From an uncultured Muribaculaceae bacterium (GTDB taxonomy: Bacteria; Bacteroidota; Bacteroidia; Bacteroidales; Muribaculaceae), in NCBI GenBank assembly GCA_910584365.1, contig CAJUAF010000003.1, positions 1-64,000 of the forward strand: a stretch of DNA of 64,000 nucleotides, written 5' to 3'. Positions 15,277-23,200 of this stretch are shown piece after piece. A model generated the notes under the pieces. That model saw only the letters and a list, made by a program, of their open reading frames with translations. It did no database searches and had not been told where the DNA came from. Numbering within the stretch: the first letter of the stretch is position 1; each line of letters opens with the position of its first letter. The translations under genes and the position numbers were made by a program.

Positions 15277-16048
15277 CTTGTTGGGCTTTTTCGTTGAATA
15301 CCTTGCCGAGGGGCGACGCGTCTATTTCGGCTCTTTCTTCGGGAGAGCGGGTGGCGTAATATTCGCTGAACGGAATATTCTTCTTGTTCATACCACGCAT
15401 TGCAAGCCACTCGTCGAAAGGCGGCATGATTCGCCCCTCTATTTTTGCTTTACGGCTTTCTTCGCAGTATCTGATAAATTCGGGCTGTCGGTCAGGAGGT
15501 ATTACTGTGCCACTGCTTCCGAGCCCTCCGCCGCGGCTTGCGCATGAAAGTTTATCGACAATCTCGAACTCAGGTGAAACGACCTTATAGAAAGTTATCT
15601 GTGCAATGCGTGTTCCTCGACGAATGAGGAACTGCTCATCGTTGTTCTTGATAATAACATTGATGTTGTCAGTATAGCCGGGATCGATTTTGCCGACTAA
15701 GACATCTGCGTCAAAATTCTGCTTTCCTGAAATTTCTTTGTGCCACGGAATAAAGCCGAGCAATTTCGTGGCAATCCTCTTCTTGCCGTAGCCCTCCATT
15801 CCACGGATTGAGAAACCGCTTCGTGGCTCTATTTTTCCTTCAATGTTGCGAGGTAAATTGATGGCGATGTTAAGCGGCATACAGCATCGAGAGTGTGCCG
15901 GAACAATGAAATCTACTGGAGCAACAAGGTCGTACCCGATACTTCCGGGCTTCGCTTTGTATGGTAGAATGTAGAACTCTCCGAACGGCTTCACCTCAAA
16001 TGGGCGAGGCTTCGGCTTAATGCTTTGTTTGGTTTCCTTGTTTTTCAT
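15242..16048 (-). CDS. dut: dUTPase with C-terminal extension
   Basis: 268 aa; a trimeric dUTPase is ~145-165 aa. The five motifs are in order: PGSIGYDL, PRSGFSIRG, GKIDPGYTDNINV, RRGTRIAQITF and the P-loop-like SRGGGLGSSGT. A ~25-aa insert (KKRIATKLLGFIPWHKEISG) sits between motifs 2 and 3. After motif 5, ~85 extra residues (PEFIRYCEESRKAKIEGRIM onward) are charged and helical with no match I know. It hydrolyses dUTP to dUMP, keeping uracil out of phage DNA. Confidence 0.92.
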   Translation of the reverse strand: MKNKETKQSIKPKPRPFEVKPFGEFYILPYKAKPGSIGYDLVAPVDFIVPAHSRCCMPLNIAINLPRNIEGKIEPRSGFSIRGMEGYGKKRIATKLLGFIPWHKEISGKQNFDADVLVGKIDPGYTDNINVIIKNNDEQFLIRRGTRIAQITFYKVVSPEFEIVDKLSCASRGGGLGSSGTVIPPDRQPEFIRYCEESRKAKIEGRIMPPFDEWLAMRGMNKKNIPFSEYYATRSPEERAEIDASPLGKVFNEKAQQDDNTGSNRSGV

Positions 16049-16103
16049 AAGGGAATGTCAGGCGACCCCGCAGATATCCTTAGGGCCGCCTGAGCCGGTG
16101 AAT

Positions 16104-16592
16104 TTATTTTGAGAATGTTACTTTGACTGTGGTTGATGAAGTTCTGGCGGGTCCGTATATTTTCTTGACCTCGCCGGTTTCTTCGTTAACGATTGTCTGC
16201 GGGGTTGTGATTCCGCGCAGAAACTTTTCGCGCTCCTTGATTTTGGCCTCAAGTTCTGTCCTTTCTTTGGCAAGTTCGTCCCATACTGAGTCCTTGCAGG
16301 CGCTGAAGTCGAAGCGCACCCCCACCTCGGCGATGCAAAGATTTGCGCCGTTGAATGTAGCGCCGGTTCGGCCATACTTTTCTACCGCCCCGATTGTGGC
16401 TTCCACGACTGCCTGATCCTTGAGGAACTGTGAAAGGCAGTCATTCATTGCTTTGATTGTGGTGAACATTGAGATGGGGTCGGCTTCGCCGTCGGTTACT
16501 TTTGCCACAAGTGCTGCGGCCGTGGACTTTTGAGTTTCCTTGGTGAACGGAATTGCTCGTCCGAAGATCTGTAATGATACGTTCTCTTCCAT
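16104..16592 (-). CDS. Hypothetical phage protein, helical
   Basis: 162 aa, unrecognised. Two helical parts: residues 20-70 (ALVAKVTDGEADPISMFTTI) and a long charged helix (ELAKERTELEAKIKEREKFL) followed by a beta tail. The architecture resembles small phage Gam- or Gp157-like coiled-coil proteins, but no specific motif is visible. Confidence 0.6.
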   Translation of the reverse strand: MEENVSLQIFGRAIPFTKETQKSTAAALVAKVTDGEADPISMFTTIKAMNDCLSQFLKDQAVVEATIGAVEKYGRTGATFNGANLCIAEVGVRFDFSACKDSVWDELAKERTELEAKIKEREKFLRGITTPQTIVNEETGEVKKIYGPARTSSTTVKVTFSK

Positions 16593-16614
16593 TTGTTTGA
16601 TATTTAGATGTGAG

Positions 16615-16827
16615 TTACTTTTTGTATTCTGCCTTTACCTCTTTGTAAGAAAGGACCGATAGGTAGGCGGTTACTACAAGAAATGTTACCGATAGGATAG
16701 CACCTGGGATATTCATTGTGCCTTTCCATAGGTGGGCTACCGTCCATATTGAGGATAAGATGAGTCCAAGTACAGGATATATCATCTGGTGGATTGCAAG
16801 AATCCGTGATACAGTTTTGGCTGTCAT
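16615..16827 (-). CDS. Small membrane protein with two spans
   Basis: 70 aa with two hydrophobic segments (MIYPVLGLILSSIWTVAHLW and IPGAILSVTFLVVTAYLSVL) and a basic tail (KEVKAEYKK). Unrecognised. A GCAAATAAGATA motif stands 9 bp before the ATG, which supports this frame over an overlapping alternative one. Confidence 0.6.
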   Translation of the reverse strand: MTAKTVSRILAIHQMIYPVLGLILSSIWTVAHLWKGTMNIPGAILSVTFLVVTAYLSVLSYKEVKAEYKK

Positions 16828-16885
16828 AATTGGTTAAATATCTTATTTGCATTGTGAGTGGGCGAGTTTCCTCACCCACATTTAT

Positions 16886-17203
16886 TTAGAAGCGGGCCGC
16901 AAACTCGTCTGCGGTCATATTGAGAAGTTCATCTTTGGAGATACCGACTGAAGCCGCGATTTGCGAGGGAAAGACTTCGTAGTAGCGATACTGAGCAATC
17001 TCTTTTTTCTCATCTTCTGGGAGATTTACAAAATCCTCATCGCCAGGGCCCCACATACCAAGTGATGCGTCAAGTTCGGGGCCGCTTCCGGCTGAGCCTG
17101 TAATATATTCTCTGAATGTTATCGAACCTTCGCCGGCCATATATCGGAATTCTTCTTTCCAATACTCGATAGATTCTTTTGTGAGGGTATATTCTTTATT
17201 CAT
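16886..17203 (-). CDS. Hypothetical acidic phage protein
   Basis: 105 aa, acidic, unrecognised (FREYITGSAGSGPELDASLG; SVGISKDELLNMTADEFAAR). First gene behind repeat promoter copy 3. Confidence 0.6.
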   Translation of the reverse strand: MNKEYTLTKESIEYWKEEFRYMAGEGSITFREYITGSAGSGPELDASLGMWGPGDEDFVNLPEDEKKEIAQYRYYEVFPSQIAASVGISKDELLNMTADEFAARF

Positions 17204-17226
17204 CTTGTTTTCGTTTTTGATTAAAT

Positions 17227-17311
17227 CATCTTATTTGCATACACAAAGTTACTAATAAATAATCAAATATGCAAATTTTAGAGCGGTTATTTTAATCATA
17301 TTCGCAATTTT
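17227..17311 (-). promoter_or_regulatory. Phage promoter/operator repeat, copy 3
   Basis: Same block order as the other copies; -7 element TAACTTTG at 17244-17251 (minus strand), the upstream TTTGCATATTTGATTA block holds the -33 TTTG, and GCAAATAAGATG ends the element before the 105-aa gene. Confidence 0.8.
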
Positions 17312-17389
17312 GTCGTGATATTGATTGTATTTAGCTGCTACTGCAAGTGGGTCTGCACCTCTTTCCGCTATTTCTTGCATTTTTGGGGT

Positions 17390-17419
17390 AAAAAAACAGC
17401 CCCACCAGATGGCAGGGCT
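17390..17419 (-). terminator. Terminator after the DUF4160-DUF2442 pair
   Basis: AGCCC...GGGCT stem extended by CTGCCATCTGGTGGG on the minus strand, followed by GTTTTTTT: a good rho-independent terminator 30 bp after the DUF2442 stop. It insulates the pair from the next operon. Confidence 0.75.
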
Positions 17420-17448
17420 ATGATTTCGTTGTAACGTTCGGTATGAAT

Positions 17449-17685
17449 TTAGGCAACCGGCACGCCATTTTGGTAGAGCCATTCGGGAGCAATGTCCGCT
17501 CCGTTGCCCCAAAAGATTGTTTCATCAAGGCCGAACTGCTTGAAAAGATCCAAGTCTTTCAATTCCTGAAATGCCGGTGCATCAAGCACTGGAGTCATAT
17601 CGACTTTCTTGACCGCGCCGTCATTGAATGTACAAATCAGAGAGTAATCTCCGTTGTATTCAACATCTGTTACTTTGAGATACAT
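17449..17685 (-). CDS. DUF2442 protein, probable partner of DUF4160
   Basis: 78 aa. Matches the DUF2442 layout: MYLKVTDVEYNGDYSLICTF, a DGAVKKVDMTPVLD strand, FKQFGLDETIFWGNGADIAP and EWLYQNG. DUF2442 and DUF4160 genes commonly occur as a pair in mobile DNA and are suspected to be a toxin-antitoxin-like module; which partner is toxic is not settled to my knowledge. The DUF4160 gene lies 12 bp upstream. Confidence 0.85.
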   Translation of the reverse strand: MYLKVTDVEYNGDYSLICTFNDGAVKKVDMTPVLDAPAFQELKDLDLFKQFGLDETIFWGNGADIAPEWLYQNGVPVA

Positions 17686-17697
17686 ATTGAGTAATTT

Positions 17698-17949
17698 TTA
17701 GCGGTTGATTTTCGTGATTTTTTCGCCACGCTGGGCTTTCTCCCAAAGTTCCATAACCTCGCTTTCGTGCTGGTCAAGGAACTCGTTCACCATAGCGATG
17801 GACTTTGCTTTGGCTCGACCCTCTACAATCCTATCCTTGATTGTGATGGTGAATTCCTCACCACCTCTGCGGACATGGATATGCGGAGGATTGTGATCGA
17901 ACCCGTAGAGGTATATCAGTAAGCCTTCGAGTATGTATATGGCGCTCAT
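17698..17949 (-). CDS. DUF4160 protein, probable toxin-antitoxin-like partner
   Basis: 83 aa. DUF4160 marks: GLLIYLYGFDHNPPHIHVRR (the N-P-P-H-x-H motif) and the C-terminal EFLDQHESEVMELWEKA. Forms a bicistron with the DUF2442 gene, bounded by repeat promoter copy 4 upstream and a terminator downstream, i.e. an autonomous expression unit. Confidence 0.85.
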   Translation of the reverse strand: MSAIYILEGLLIYLYGFDHNPPHIHVRRGGEEFTITIKDRIVEGRAKAKSIAMVNEFLDQHESEVMELWEKAQRGEKITKINR

Positions 17950-17960
17950 TCGCTTTGATG

Positions 17961-18046
17961 TTTATCTTATTGGTATATGCAAAATTACAAACAAATAATC
18001 ATATACGCAAATTTAGAGAGGATTATTTAATCATACCTGCAAGATT
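17961..18046 (-). promoter_or_regulatory. Phage promoter/operator repeat, copy 4
   Basis: Diverged copy of the repeat element: -7 TAATTTTG at 17980-17987 (minus strand), upstream TTTGCGTATATGATTA block, and a variant leader (ACCAATAAGATA). Drives the DUF4160-DUF2442 pair. Confidence 0.75.
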
Positions 18047-18057
18047 TTCAAATTAAA

Positions 18058-18081
18058 AGGAGCGCCATTGCTGACGCTCCC
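18058..18081 (-). terminator. Terminator after the 163-aa membrane protein gene
   Basis: GGAGCG/CGCTCC 6-bp stem (plus bases 18060-18080) followed on the minus strand by TTTTAA, located 25 bp after the stop codon of the gene at 18106. Confidence 0.6.
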
Positions 18082-18105
18082 GAACATTGAACGCTCCTTC
18101 GACGC

Positions 18106-18597
18106 TCACGCGCTTATGGAACTGCAAATATGAAGTAGTACAAATAAATTCGTATAGATATCGATGAGGATGCCGGCTTCAAGCCAAAAGACGAAGTTGC
18201 GCCTGAACACGACTCCGATGATGACACCTAATATCGTGGCATAGGGTATCCCTGATGCAACTATAATCCAAGCCAGAGCAGCCAAACCCAGAGTGGCTGC
18301 AGCTCCGGTATGGACTTTACCTACAAGTTCCTCCTTGAATGCCGGCGATGCCGCCACGAAAACTATCGAGCCGCATATCAGGAAAGCGAGAAATTGGATG
18401 TTTTCTGGCGTAACCCGTATGAGTGGCACCCATGCCAAAGCCGCGCAGAGCGCAACCACGACTAGGAAAAGGAGTTTCGATTCAGTATAGTAGTAGGTCT
18501 CGCTGATAGAGGTTGGCAATCCTCTTGTGATAACGTATGCAATCAGGTAGATGGCGATGATTGCGAATGAAATGATTGCGAGTATTGTTTCAGTCAT
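18106..18597 (-). CDS. Multi-span membrane protein of unknown function
   Basis: 163 aa with about five membrane spans (ILAIISFAIIAIYLIAYVIT; LLFLVVVALCAALAWVPLI; FLAFLICGSIVFVAA; LGLAALAWIIVASGIPYATI; LEAGILIDIYTNLFVLLHIC). No known family is recognised. It lies with two other small proteins between the DGR and the dUTPase region; a lysis-accessory or superinfection role is possible but not shown. Confidence 0.65.
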   Translation of the reverse strand: MTETILAIISFAIIAIYLIAYVITRGLPTSISETYYYTESKLLFLVVVALCAALAWVPLIRVTPENIQFLAFLICGSIVFVAASPAFKEELVGKVHTGAAATLGLAALAWIIVASGIPYATILGVIIGVVFRRNFVFWLEAGILIDIYTNLFVLLHICSSISA

Positions 18598-18636
18598 AGT
18601 TATTGGAATTAAGGCAGCCTGCGGCCACCATGATGA

Positions 18637-18957
18637 TTACTGGAATAGTTTGCCGGCAAAGTCATACCATGTGTTGTAGTTGGCAAGGAAAGCCAATACC
18701 GCGCCACCAAGACAGCCTATCTGGTCCCATGCGAGATCCCATACACAGAAATGGTTTCCTTTTTGTTTGGAATCCTTGGCTTCTTTCCAGATGCCGAAGG
18801 CAAATGCCACAGCATAGGCAATGCCGGCCGCTATCCATGCTGATGGGAAGTGGATGAGGGACATGAGCGAGCCAACAATGGTCGCGATGATGAACTCACA
18901 GAAGACGTGGAGCTTCTTGTCGTCTCCAGTCTTGTCATTGCATATTTCCTTTTTCAT
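18637..18957 (-). CDS. Small membrane protein resembling YfiM/DUF2279
   Basis: 106 aa. The pattern DKKLHVFCEF, GIWKEAKDSKQ and CVWDLAWDQIGCLGG resembles the D-K-x-x-H-F ... G-x-x-K-E-x-x-D ... D-L-x-x-D/N-x-x-G signature of YfiM-type lipoproteins (DUF2279), but without a lipobox. Two to three hydrophobic segments. Function unknown. Confidence 0.6.
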   Translation of the reverse strand: MKKEICNDKTGDDKKLHVFCEFIIATIVGSLMSLIHFPSAWIAAGIAYAVAFAFGIWKEAKDSKQKGNHFCVWDLAWDQIGCLGGAVLAFLANYNTWYDFAGKLFQ

Positions 18958-18976
18958 GATGAAATGTATTTAGAGG

Positions 18977-19480
18977 TTACTGAATTTCTGAGTATTCTTC
19001 CATGTCGCCGAGAGCTTGGATTGCCGCCCATTCCTCTTTGCTGACTTGCGCACGATGCGCAGCGATGCCGGCGGCGACAGCTCCAAGTTCTTCAAGGCTG
19101 GAGAATGGATAGACCTGCGGGGTGCCGTCCGACTGGCTTCCGAGGTTGACTTCAACCGGGAACTGCATCATGCCTCCCTGAATGGCGACGAGCATGCCCG
19201 TGAGGTCGGTTTTCAGGGCTTCGGAGTATTCCACTGTCATACCGTTCCATTTATAGCCATATCGAAGTTTAAGGTCGCTCTCGGCCTTGATTACAGCCAC
19301 GATGTCGGCTTTGATTTCGTCGAGGCTCGGTCGGTGGTCGTATGTCTGATACCAGTTATAGCCAGTCTCTGCGTCCTCGGAGTCTTTGCCGAAGCCGTAG
19401 AAAACAGCCCACTTCTTTGTGCCTATTTTTTCCAGGCCATTCTGCGGGCCTGGCGCGCCGTATCTTTTTTCCATATTCAA
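18977..19480 (-). CDS. Possible tail-fibre assembly protein (DUF4376-like)
   Basis: 167 aa. The second half (VEVNLGSQSDGTPQVYPFSS to QVSKEEWAAIQALGDMEEY) has the layout of DUF4376 proteins: a short beta segment, then helices with a regular Glu-Trp motif, typically found next to phage tail fibre genes. It is the second gene after the giant fibre. Assembly-chaperone role is inferred from context. Confidence 0.55.
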   Translation of the reverse strand: MNMEKRYGAPGPQNGLEKIGTKKWAVFYGFGKDSEDAETGYNWYQTYDHRPSLDEIKADIVAVIKAESDLKLRYGYKWNGMTVEYSEALKTDLTGMLVAIQGGMMQFPVEVNLGSQSDGTPQVYPFSSLEELGAVAAGIAAHRAQVSKEEWAAIQALGDMEEYSEIQ

Positions 19481-19484
19481 GGTA

Positions 19485-20042
19485 TTATGAGAATGAATAA
19501 ATTCGTAGAGCGCCGGTGCCCTGCTTCTGCACGATTGTTGTCTCTACCGCGCCCGGGAGAAGCCCCCGATCTTTCATCTGGTCGAGCAAATCTTTCATTT
19601 CCGCACTGTCCGTGAAGAATTTATATTCTGTTACATCACCTACAAAGTGGAACAGCACGACATATCGGGATTCTCCCCAACGTGTCTTGATGTCTTTCTC
19701 GTAGTCCAGAAGCTCGATTGGTCTGTTTGTTATCGAGCCAAGCGACATGTGCTGGCAGCTGAAGCGTTTTTTGCCATCTGCCGGAGTATATTTCAACCCC
19801 AATTCGCTGAATTTTGCCATGTGTTGTCCAGTTAATTTGAAATATAGATGTTTGCAATCGGCATGGCAGGCCATACCTTTGAATGAGCCTATGATCTGTT
19901 GGCGACGCTTGCGGGACTTCCGAGATTTTTCCGCTTTCCAGACTTTCGTCTGCTGTTGCCGAGGTGCACCTTCCTCGCAGAATAGATTGATGTACGCGAC
20001 ATCGTCCAGGGTCTTACGATTATGTTGACGGTGAGGGAGCAC
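19485..20042 (-). pseudogene. C-terminal part of a DGR reverse transcriptase, catalytic part absent
   Basis: 185 codons from a GTG at 20042. The N-terminal piece (VLPHRQHNRK) resembles the segment that follows the FLGY/F motif in DGR reverse transcriptases; KSRKRRQQIIGSFKGMACHA then DCKHLYFKLTG resembles the thumb end (S-x-x-G-x-x-x-H-x-D/N-x-x-x-L). The rest (FSELGLKYTPADGKKRF ... IKTRWGESRYVV ... KFFTDSAEMKDLLDQM ... ETTI) resembles the extra C-terminal domain I recall on Bacteroidetes DGR RTs. No YxDD box or other palm motif is encoded, here or elsewhere in the window. The frame stays open upstream through the template repeat to a stop at 20211-20213, with no ATG. Best read as a deletion remnant; a stand-alone accessory protein is the alternative. 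Confidence 0.6.
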
Positions 20043-20060
20043 CGTTTTATTCCTTAATGT

Positions 20061-20170
20061 GAGCCGAGAGCTGTTATTCGTGTTCGAGTTCGAAGAAGCG
20101 TTATTCGCGTTCGAGTAGACGAGACCGCCATTCGCGTTCGCATTGTTGTTCGACCGACCGACGCACCGGC
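20061..20170 (-). repeat. DGR template repeat TR
   Basis: 110 bp, non-coding in its usual role. The coding-strand sequence is rich in AAC/AAT codons: translated in the frame of the targets it would give R-C-V-G-R-S followed by N-N-N-A-N-A-N and further Asn positions, ending S-S-R-L. This clustering of adenines at first and second codon positions is the hallmark of a DGR template. It matches VR1 at 20353-20462 and VR2 at 5108-5217 over the full 110 bp without gaps, and sits between VR1 and the RT-like remnant. Confidence 0.95.
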
Positions 20171-20248
20171 TATGGAAGGTTCTACCTTTTTGAAAGTTTC
20201 TTTTTCCTTGTTATCTCTTGATTTTAAGGGTTTGACAATATGGAATGG

Positions 20249-20284
20249 GCTTCGGCTCCGGGCTTTGTTGCCCGAAACCGAAGC
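20249..20284. promoter_or_regulatory. Strong hairpin just after the fibre gene stop
   Basis: GCTTCGG...GGGC / GCCC...CCGAAGC: a 15-position stem with two mismatches (20249-20263 with 20270-20284) and a 6-nt loop, 11 bp downstream of the fibre stop codon. No T-tract follows on the minus strand. As at the other DGR target gene, it may be the target-side hairpin used in retrohoming or a terminator/processing site between VR1 and TR. Confidence 0.6.
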
Positions 20285-20295
20285 GACGCTTTTCG

Positions 20296-23200
20296 TTATG
20301 CGACCTCCACGCTTTCCGCTGTTTCAACTATTTCGAAATTTCCGCTGAAGGCGAGCCGAGAGCCGTTATACGCGTACGAGAACGAAGAAGCGTTATTCGC
20401 GTACGAGCAGCCGAGACCGCCACTCGCGCTCGCATTGTCGCCCGACCGACCGACGCACCGGCCTCTATCATGTGTATAATACTGACAATCGGAATAGTTC
20501 TTATTCCACTTGCTGTTGTCGGTGGTTACACGCGAGGCTATGATGTCGCAGTATCTACCGAACTTGACACGGCCGATGCAGTACCCCGAAGTGTTAAGTC
20601 CTTGGATTACGCTTTCCTCTTTTGTCAGATAGTTGCGGACTACATGGTATTTCGCATCAATCGGATACGAGCTTGTGGCAATACGCTTATCTTTCTTGAA
20701 CTGGGCGAAGGACGGCACGTTGGCGGCGATGAGGTCCATGATTTCCCAGTTACATCCTACGAAGTTCTGGATACCGAAGATGATGTTGCCGATATTGCCG
20801 CCGGAATACTTTCTTGTTACCTTACCGTAGGTGTTGAAATTGTTCTGTCCGGTTGTGTACTGCGAGCTACATCCATATCCGGCATACGCCTGAATGTCAC
20901 GGGTTCCTGTCAACGCCATTACGAGATTGGCGATGTCCTTGCTTATCTCATAGCTGATACCGTGGTAGCCTTTACCACGCATTTCGATGAGATTGAGTAT
21001 ATCGGCATAGGTGTAGTTCATCGTAGAGGTCGGCACCGAGGCGTTTGTGATGTTGCCCTCGCTGTCATACTTCCAATCGGGGTTGGTGGATGATGTTCCA
21101 GTACCAGTACGGGTACGGACTCCACTGATCGAGCGGGGACGCATGAGTGCATCAACACTCATACCGTAGATGCCGACGAAGCGCATAGGCACCCACACCC
21201 AATCGGGTTCTATTGCTTCGATTGCGGCACTATCGACAGCAATGGCTTCGAGGTCATCAAAGCCAGTAGGCGATGTGAAAACAATCTTCTTGGCACCGCT
21301 GGGGACATTACAGAACACATAATCTCCATAGGTAAAATCGAACAGCGAGTGACTGACTGCCATATTGAACGTGCCTACAACCTTGTTGTCAGCATCAACG
21401 AATACAGCTCCAATCTGGGCGTTGTTGAGTCCGGGCCAGCGTACCTGCTTCATGCCTTCGACATCGAGCTGATAGACATTCATGTTGGCATTGTCTGTCA
21501 ATTCGTAGTCATCGCCATTGGCGAGTGCAGTACCGTTGTTGGAGGTATATACACAGGAGAAGGCTTGCACAAGAATATCGGAGAGCTTCTTGCGATTGAT
21601 CTTCGTAGCGGTTGACAGTGGCTTTGTCGTATAGCTGCAAGAGAACAGGTACTTTTTCTGATTCTTGAAGTCATTCACGCCCTTGTACCAGTACAGACCG
21701 AAACCGAGCATGATGTCAAATCCTTCGCCTGCCTGATCGGTCGGGTCGTATTCACTACCGTCTGCCATAAGATTATAGTTGGCATCTGAAATCTGGAGGG
21801 CACGGAGTTTGGCTTCTCTGCTGTCGTAGGTGGTCTTGTAAGGATGGGCGTTCTCGAATATTCTCAAGAAATGTCCCGAAGGCTCGTAGTCTTCTTTACT
21901 TGTGCCATTGTCGAGATTCGTGATGTTGTAGCAGTCATCATCAGTATCATCGAAGCATACACAGGAATACTGCGAGTTGTAGATGGTCAACTGGGGGAAG
22001 TATGCGGCAAACTCCGAAAGCTGTGTCTCGCTGATGAGGTCTTCCATGATCCAGCGACCAGTAACACCGGAACACTTGCCGCTTTCCTCATAGGCGGAGC
22101 CTGTGGGGTCAAGACCGATAGCACCGCTGTTCTTGATTGCCTGGAGGATGGATGAGGGTGCCGTGATGTTGACATCGGGCAGTCGGAGGTAGCGGAGGCT
22201 GGAGGCTGTTACAATGCCGTTGATGAGCGACATCGGGTCAATGTTAGGACAGCCGGAGAGCATGAGCCTGTTGACATTCGACATACCTGCGATTGTCAGA
22301 CCGCCGGGATAGGTCAGCTTGGGGAGGTTGACGAAATTAAGCTCCGTCATTGAAGCAGGAAGCTCCAGTGTTGAAAGTGGCGAAGTCTCAGCAGTAGTAA
22401 TTGACGTGAGGTCGGAGCCGGAGGCAAGGACTGTTTCAAGTCGGGGGCACTTTGAGGCATTGATGGTGGTAACTTCCGTGGTGCGCACGTCGAGATGCTT
22501 CAAGAACGGGAGCTCACCGAGGTTCATGTTTGTGAGGTAGCCAGTATTACCCGGCGACAGATTCCACGAGGTGCGGTGGTTGGTGGAGCCAATCACAATC
22601 TTCTCCGCCAGTTTCATGATGGAGAACTGGAAGTTCGGGTCGAGCGAAATCTGCGAGAGGTCAATCTCGCTCATCTGGTCTGCCTGATAGATGTATAGCA
22701 GGATGTTATCTCCATGCTGGAAGTTGGTAAAGATACCTTCCTCTCCGGCTTTCAGATACATACCCTGGGTTACATTACCACCATCGTTACCGATACCGAA
22801 GTATCCGTCTTTAGCGGCTTTGAACTTGATCACGGCACCAGTCTTGGCACCGACACGACCGCCGAGGACGTGGCTTGCATCCTTGAAGTCGCCTGTCTGA
22901 TAGTAGCCGTCACGGATTCTCCAACGCTGTTCTATAAAGCGAGGGAGAGCCTGACGACCCGAACCATGCAGGGCGTAGTAGTAGATGTCATTATACAGCG
23001 GCGAGTACGAGATATATTTGCGCTCGCAATCGAAGGTGCAGACTACTTTCGGCCAGAATGCAATGCGGTTCTGAACGAAATAGTAGAGGGCACCTTTCGG
23101 GGAGAAGGGACCTGCGCCGATGCCATTGACTTCGGGGAGGTTACGCATCGTTGCTACGACACCGGGGAGTGTGAGGGTGTTGCTGTTAGCATCGGAAACC

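Noticed and set aside
16604..16879. Alternative 91-codon frame over the small membrane protein at 16615
   Set aside because: The overlapping 70-aa frame has two clear membrane spans and a leader motif just before its ATG; the longer frame has neither.
20353..20462. Interpreting the three 110-bp repeats as a recombination or CRISPR-like array
   Set aside because: There are only three copies, far apart, with adenine-limited differences and coding context; CRISPR arrays have short identical repeats with spacers, which were not found anywhere in the window.
20245..21093. A 282-codon plus-strand frame opposite the fibre C-terminus and VR1
   Set aside because: It is the mirror of the giant fibre gene and overlaps VR1; no ribosome binding, no family features, low-quality sequence.
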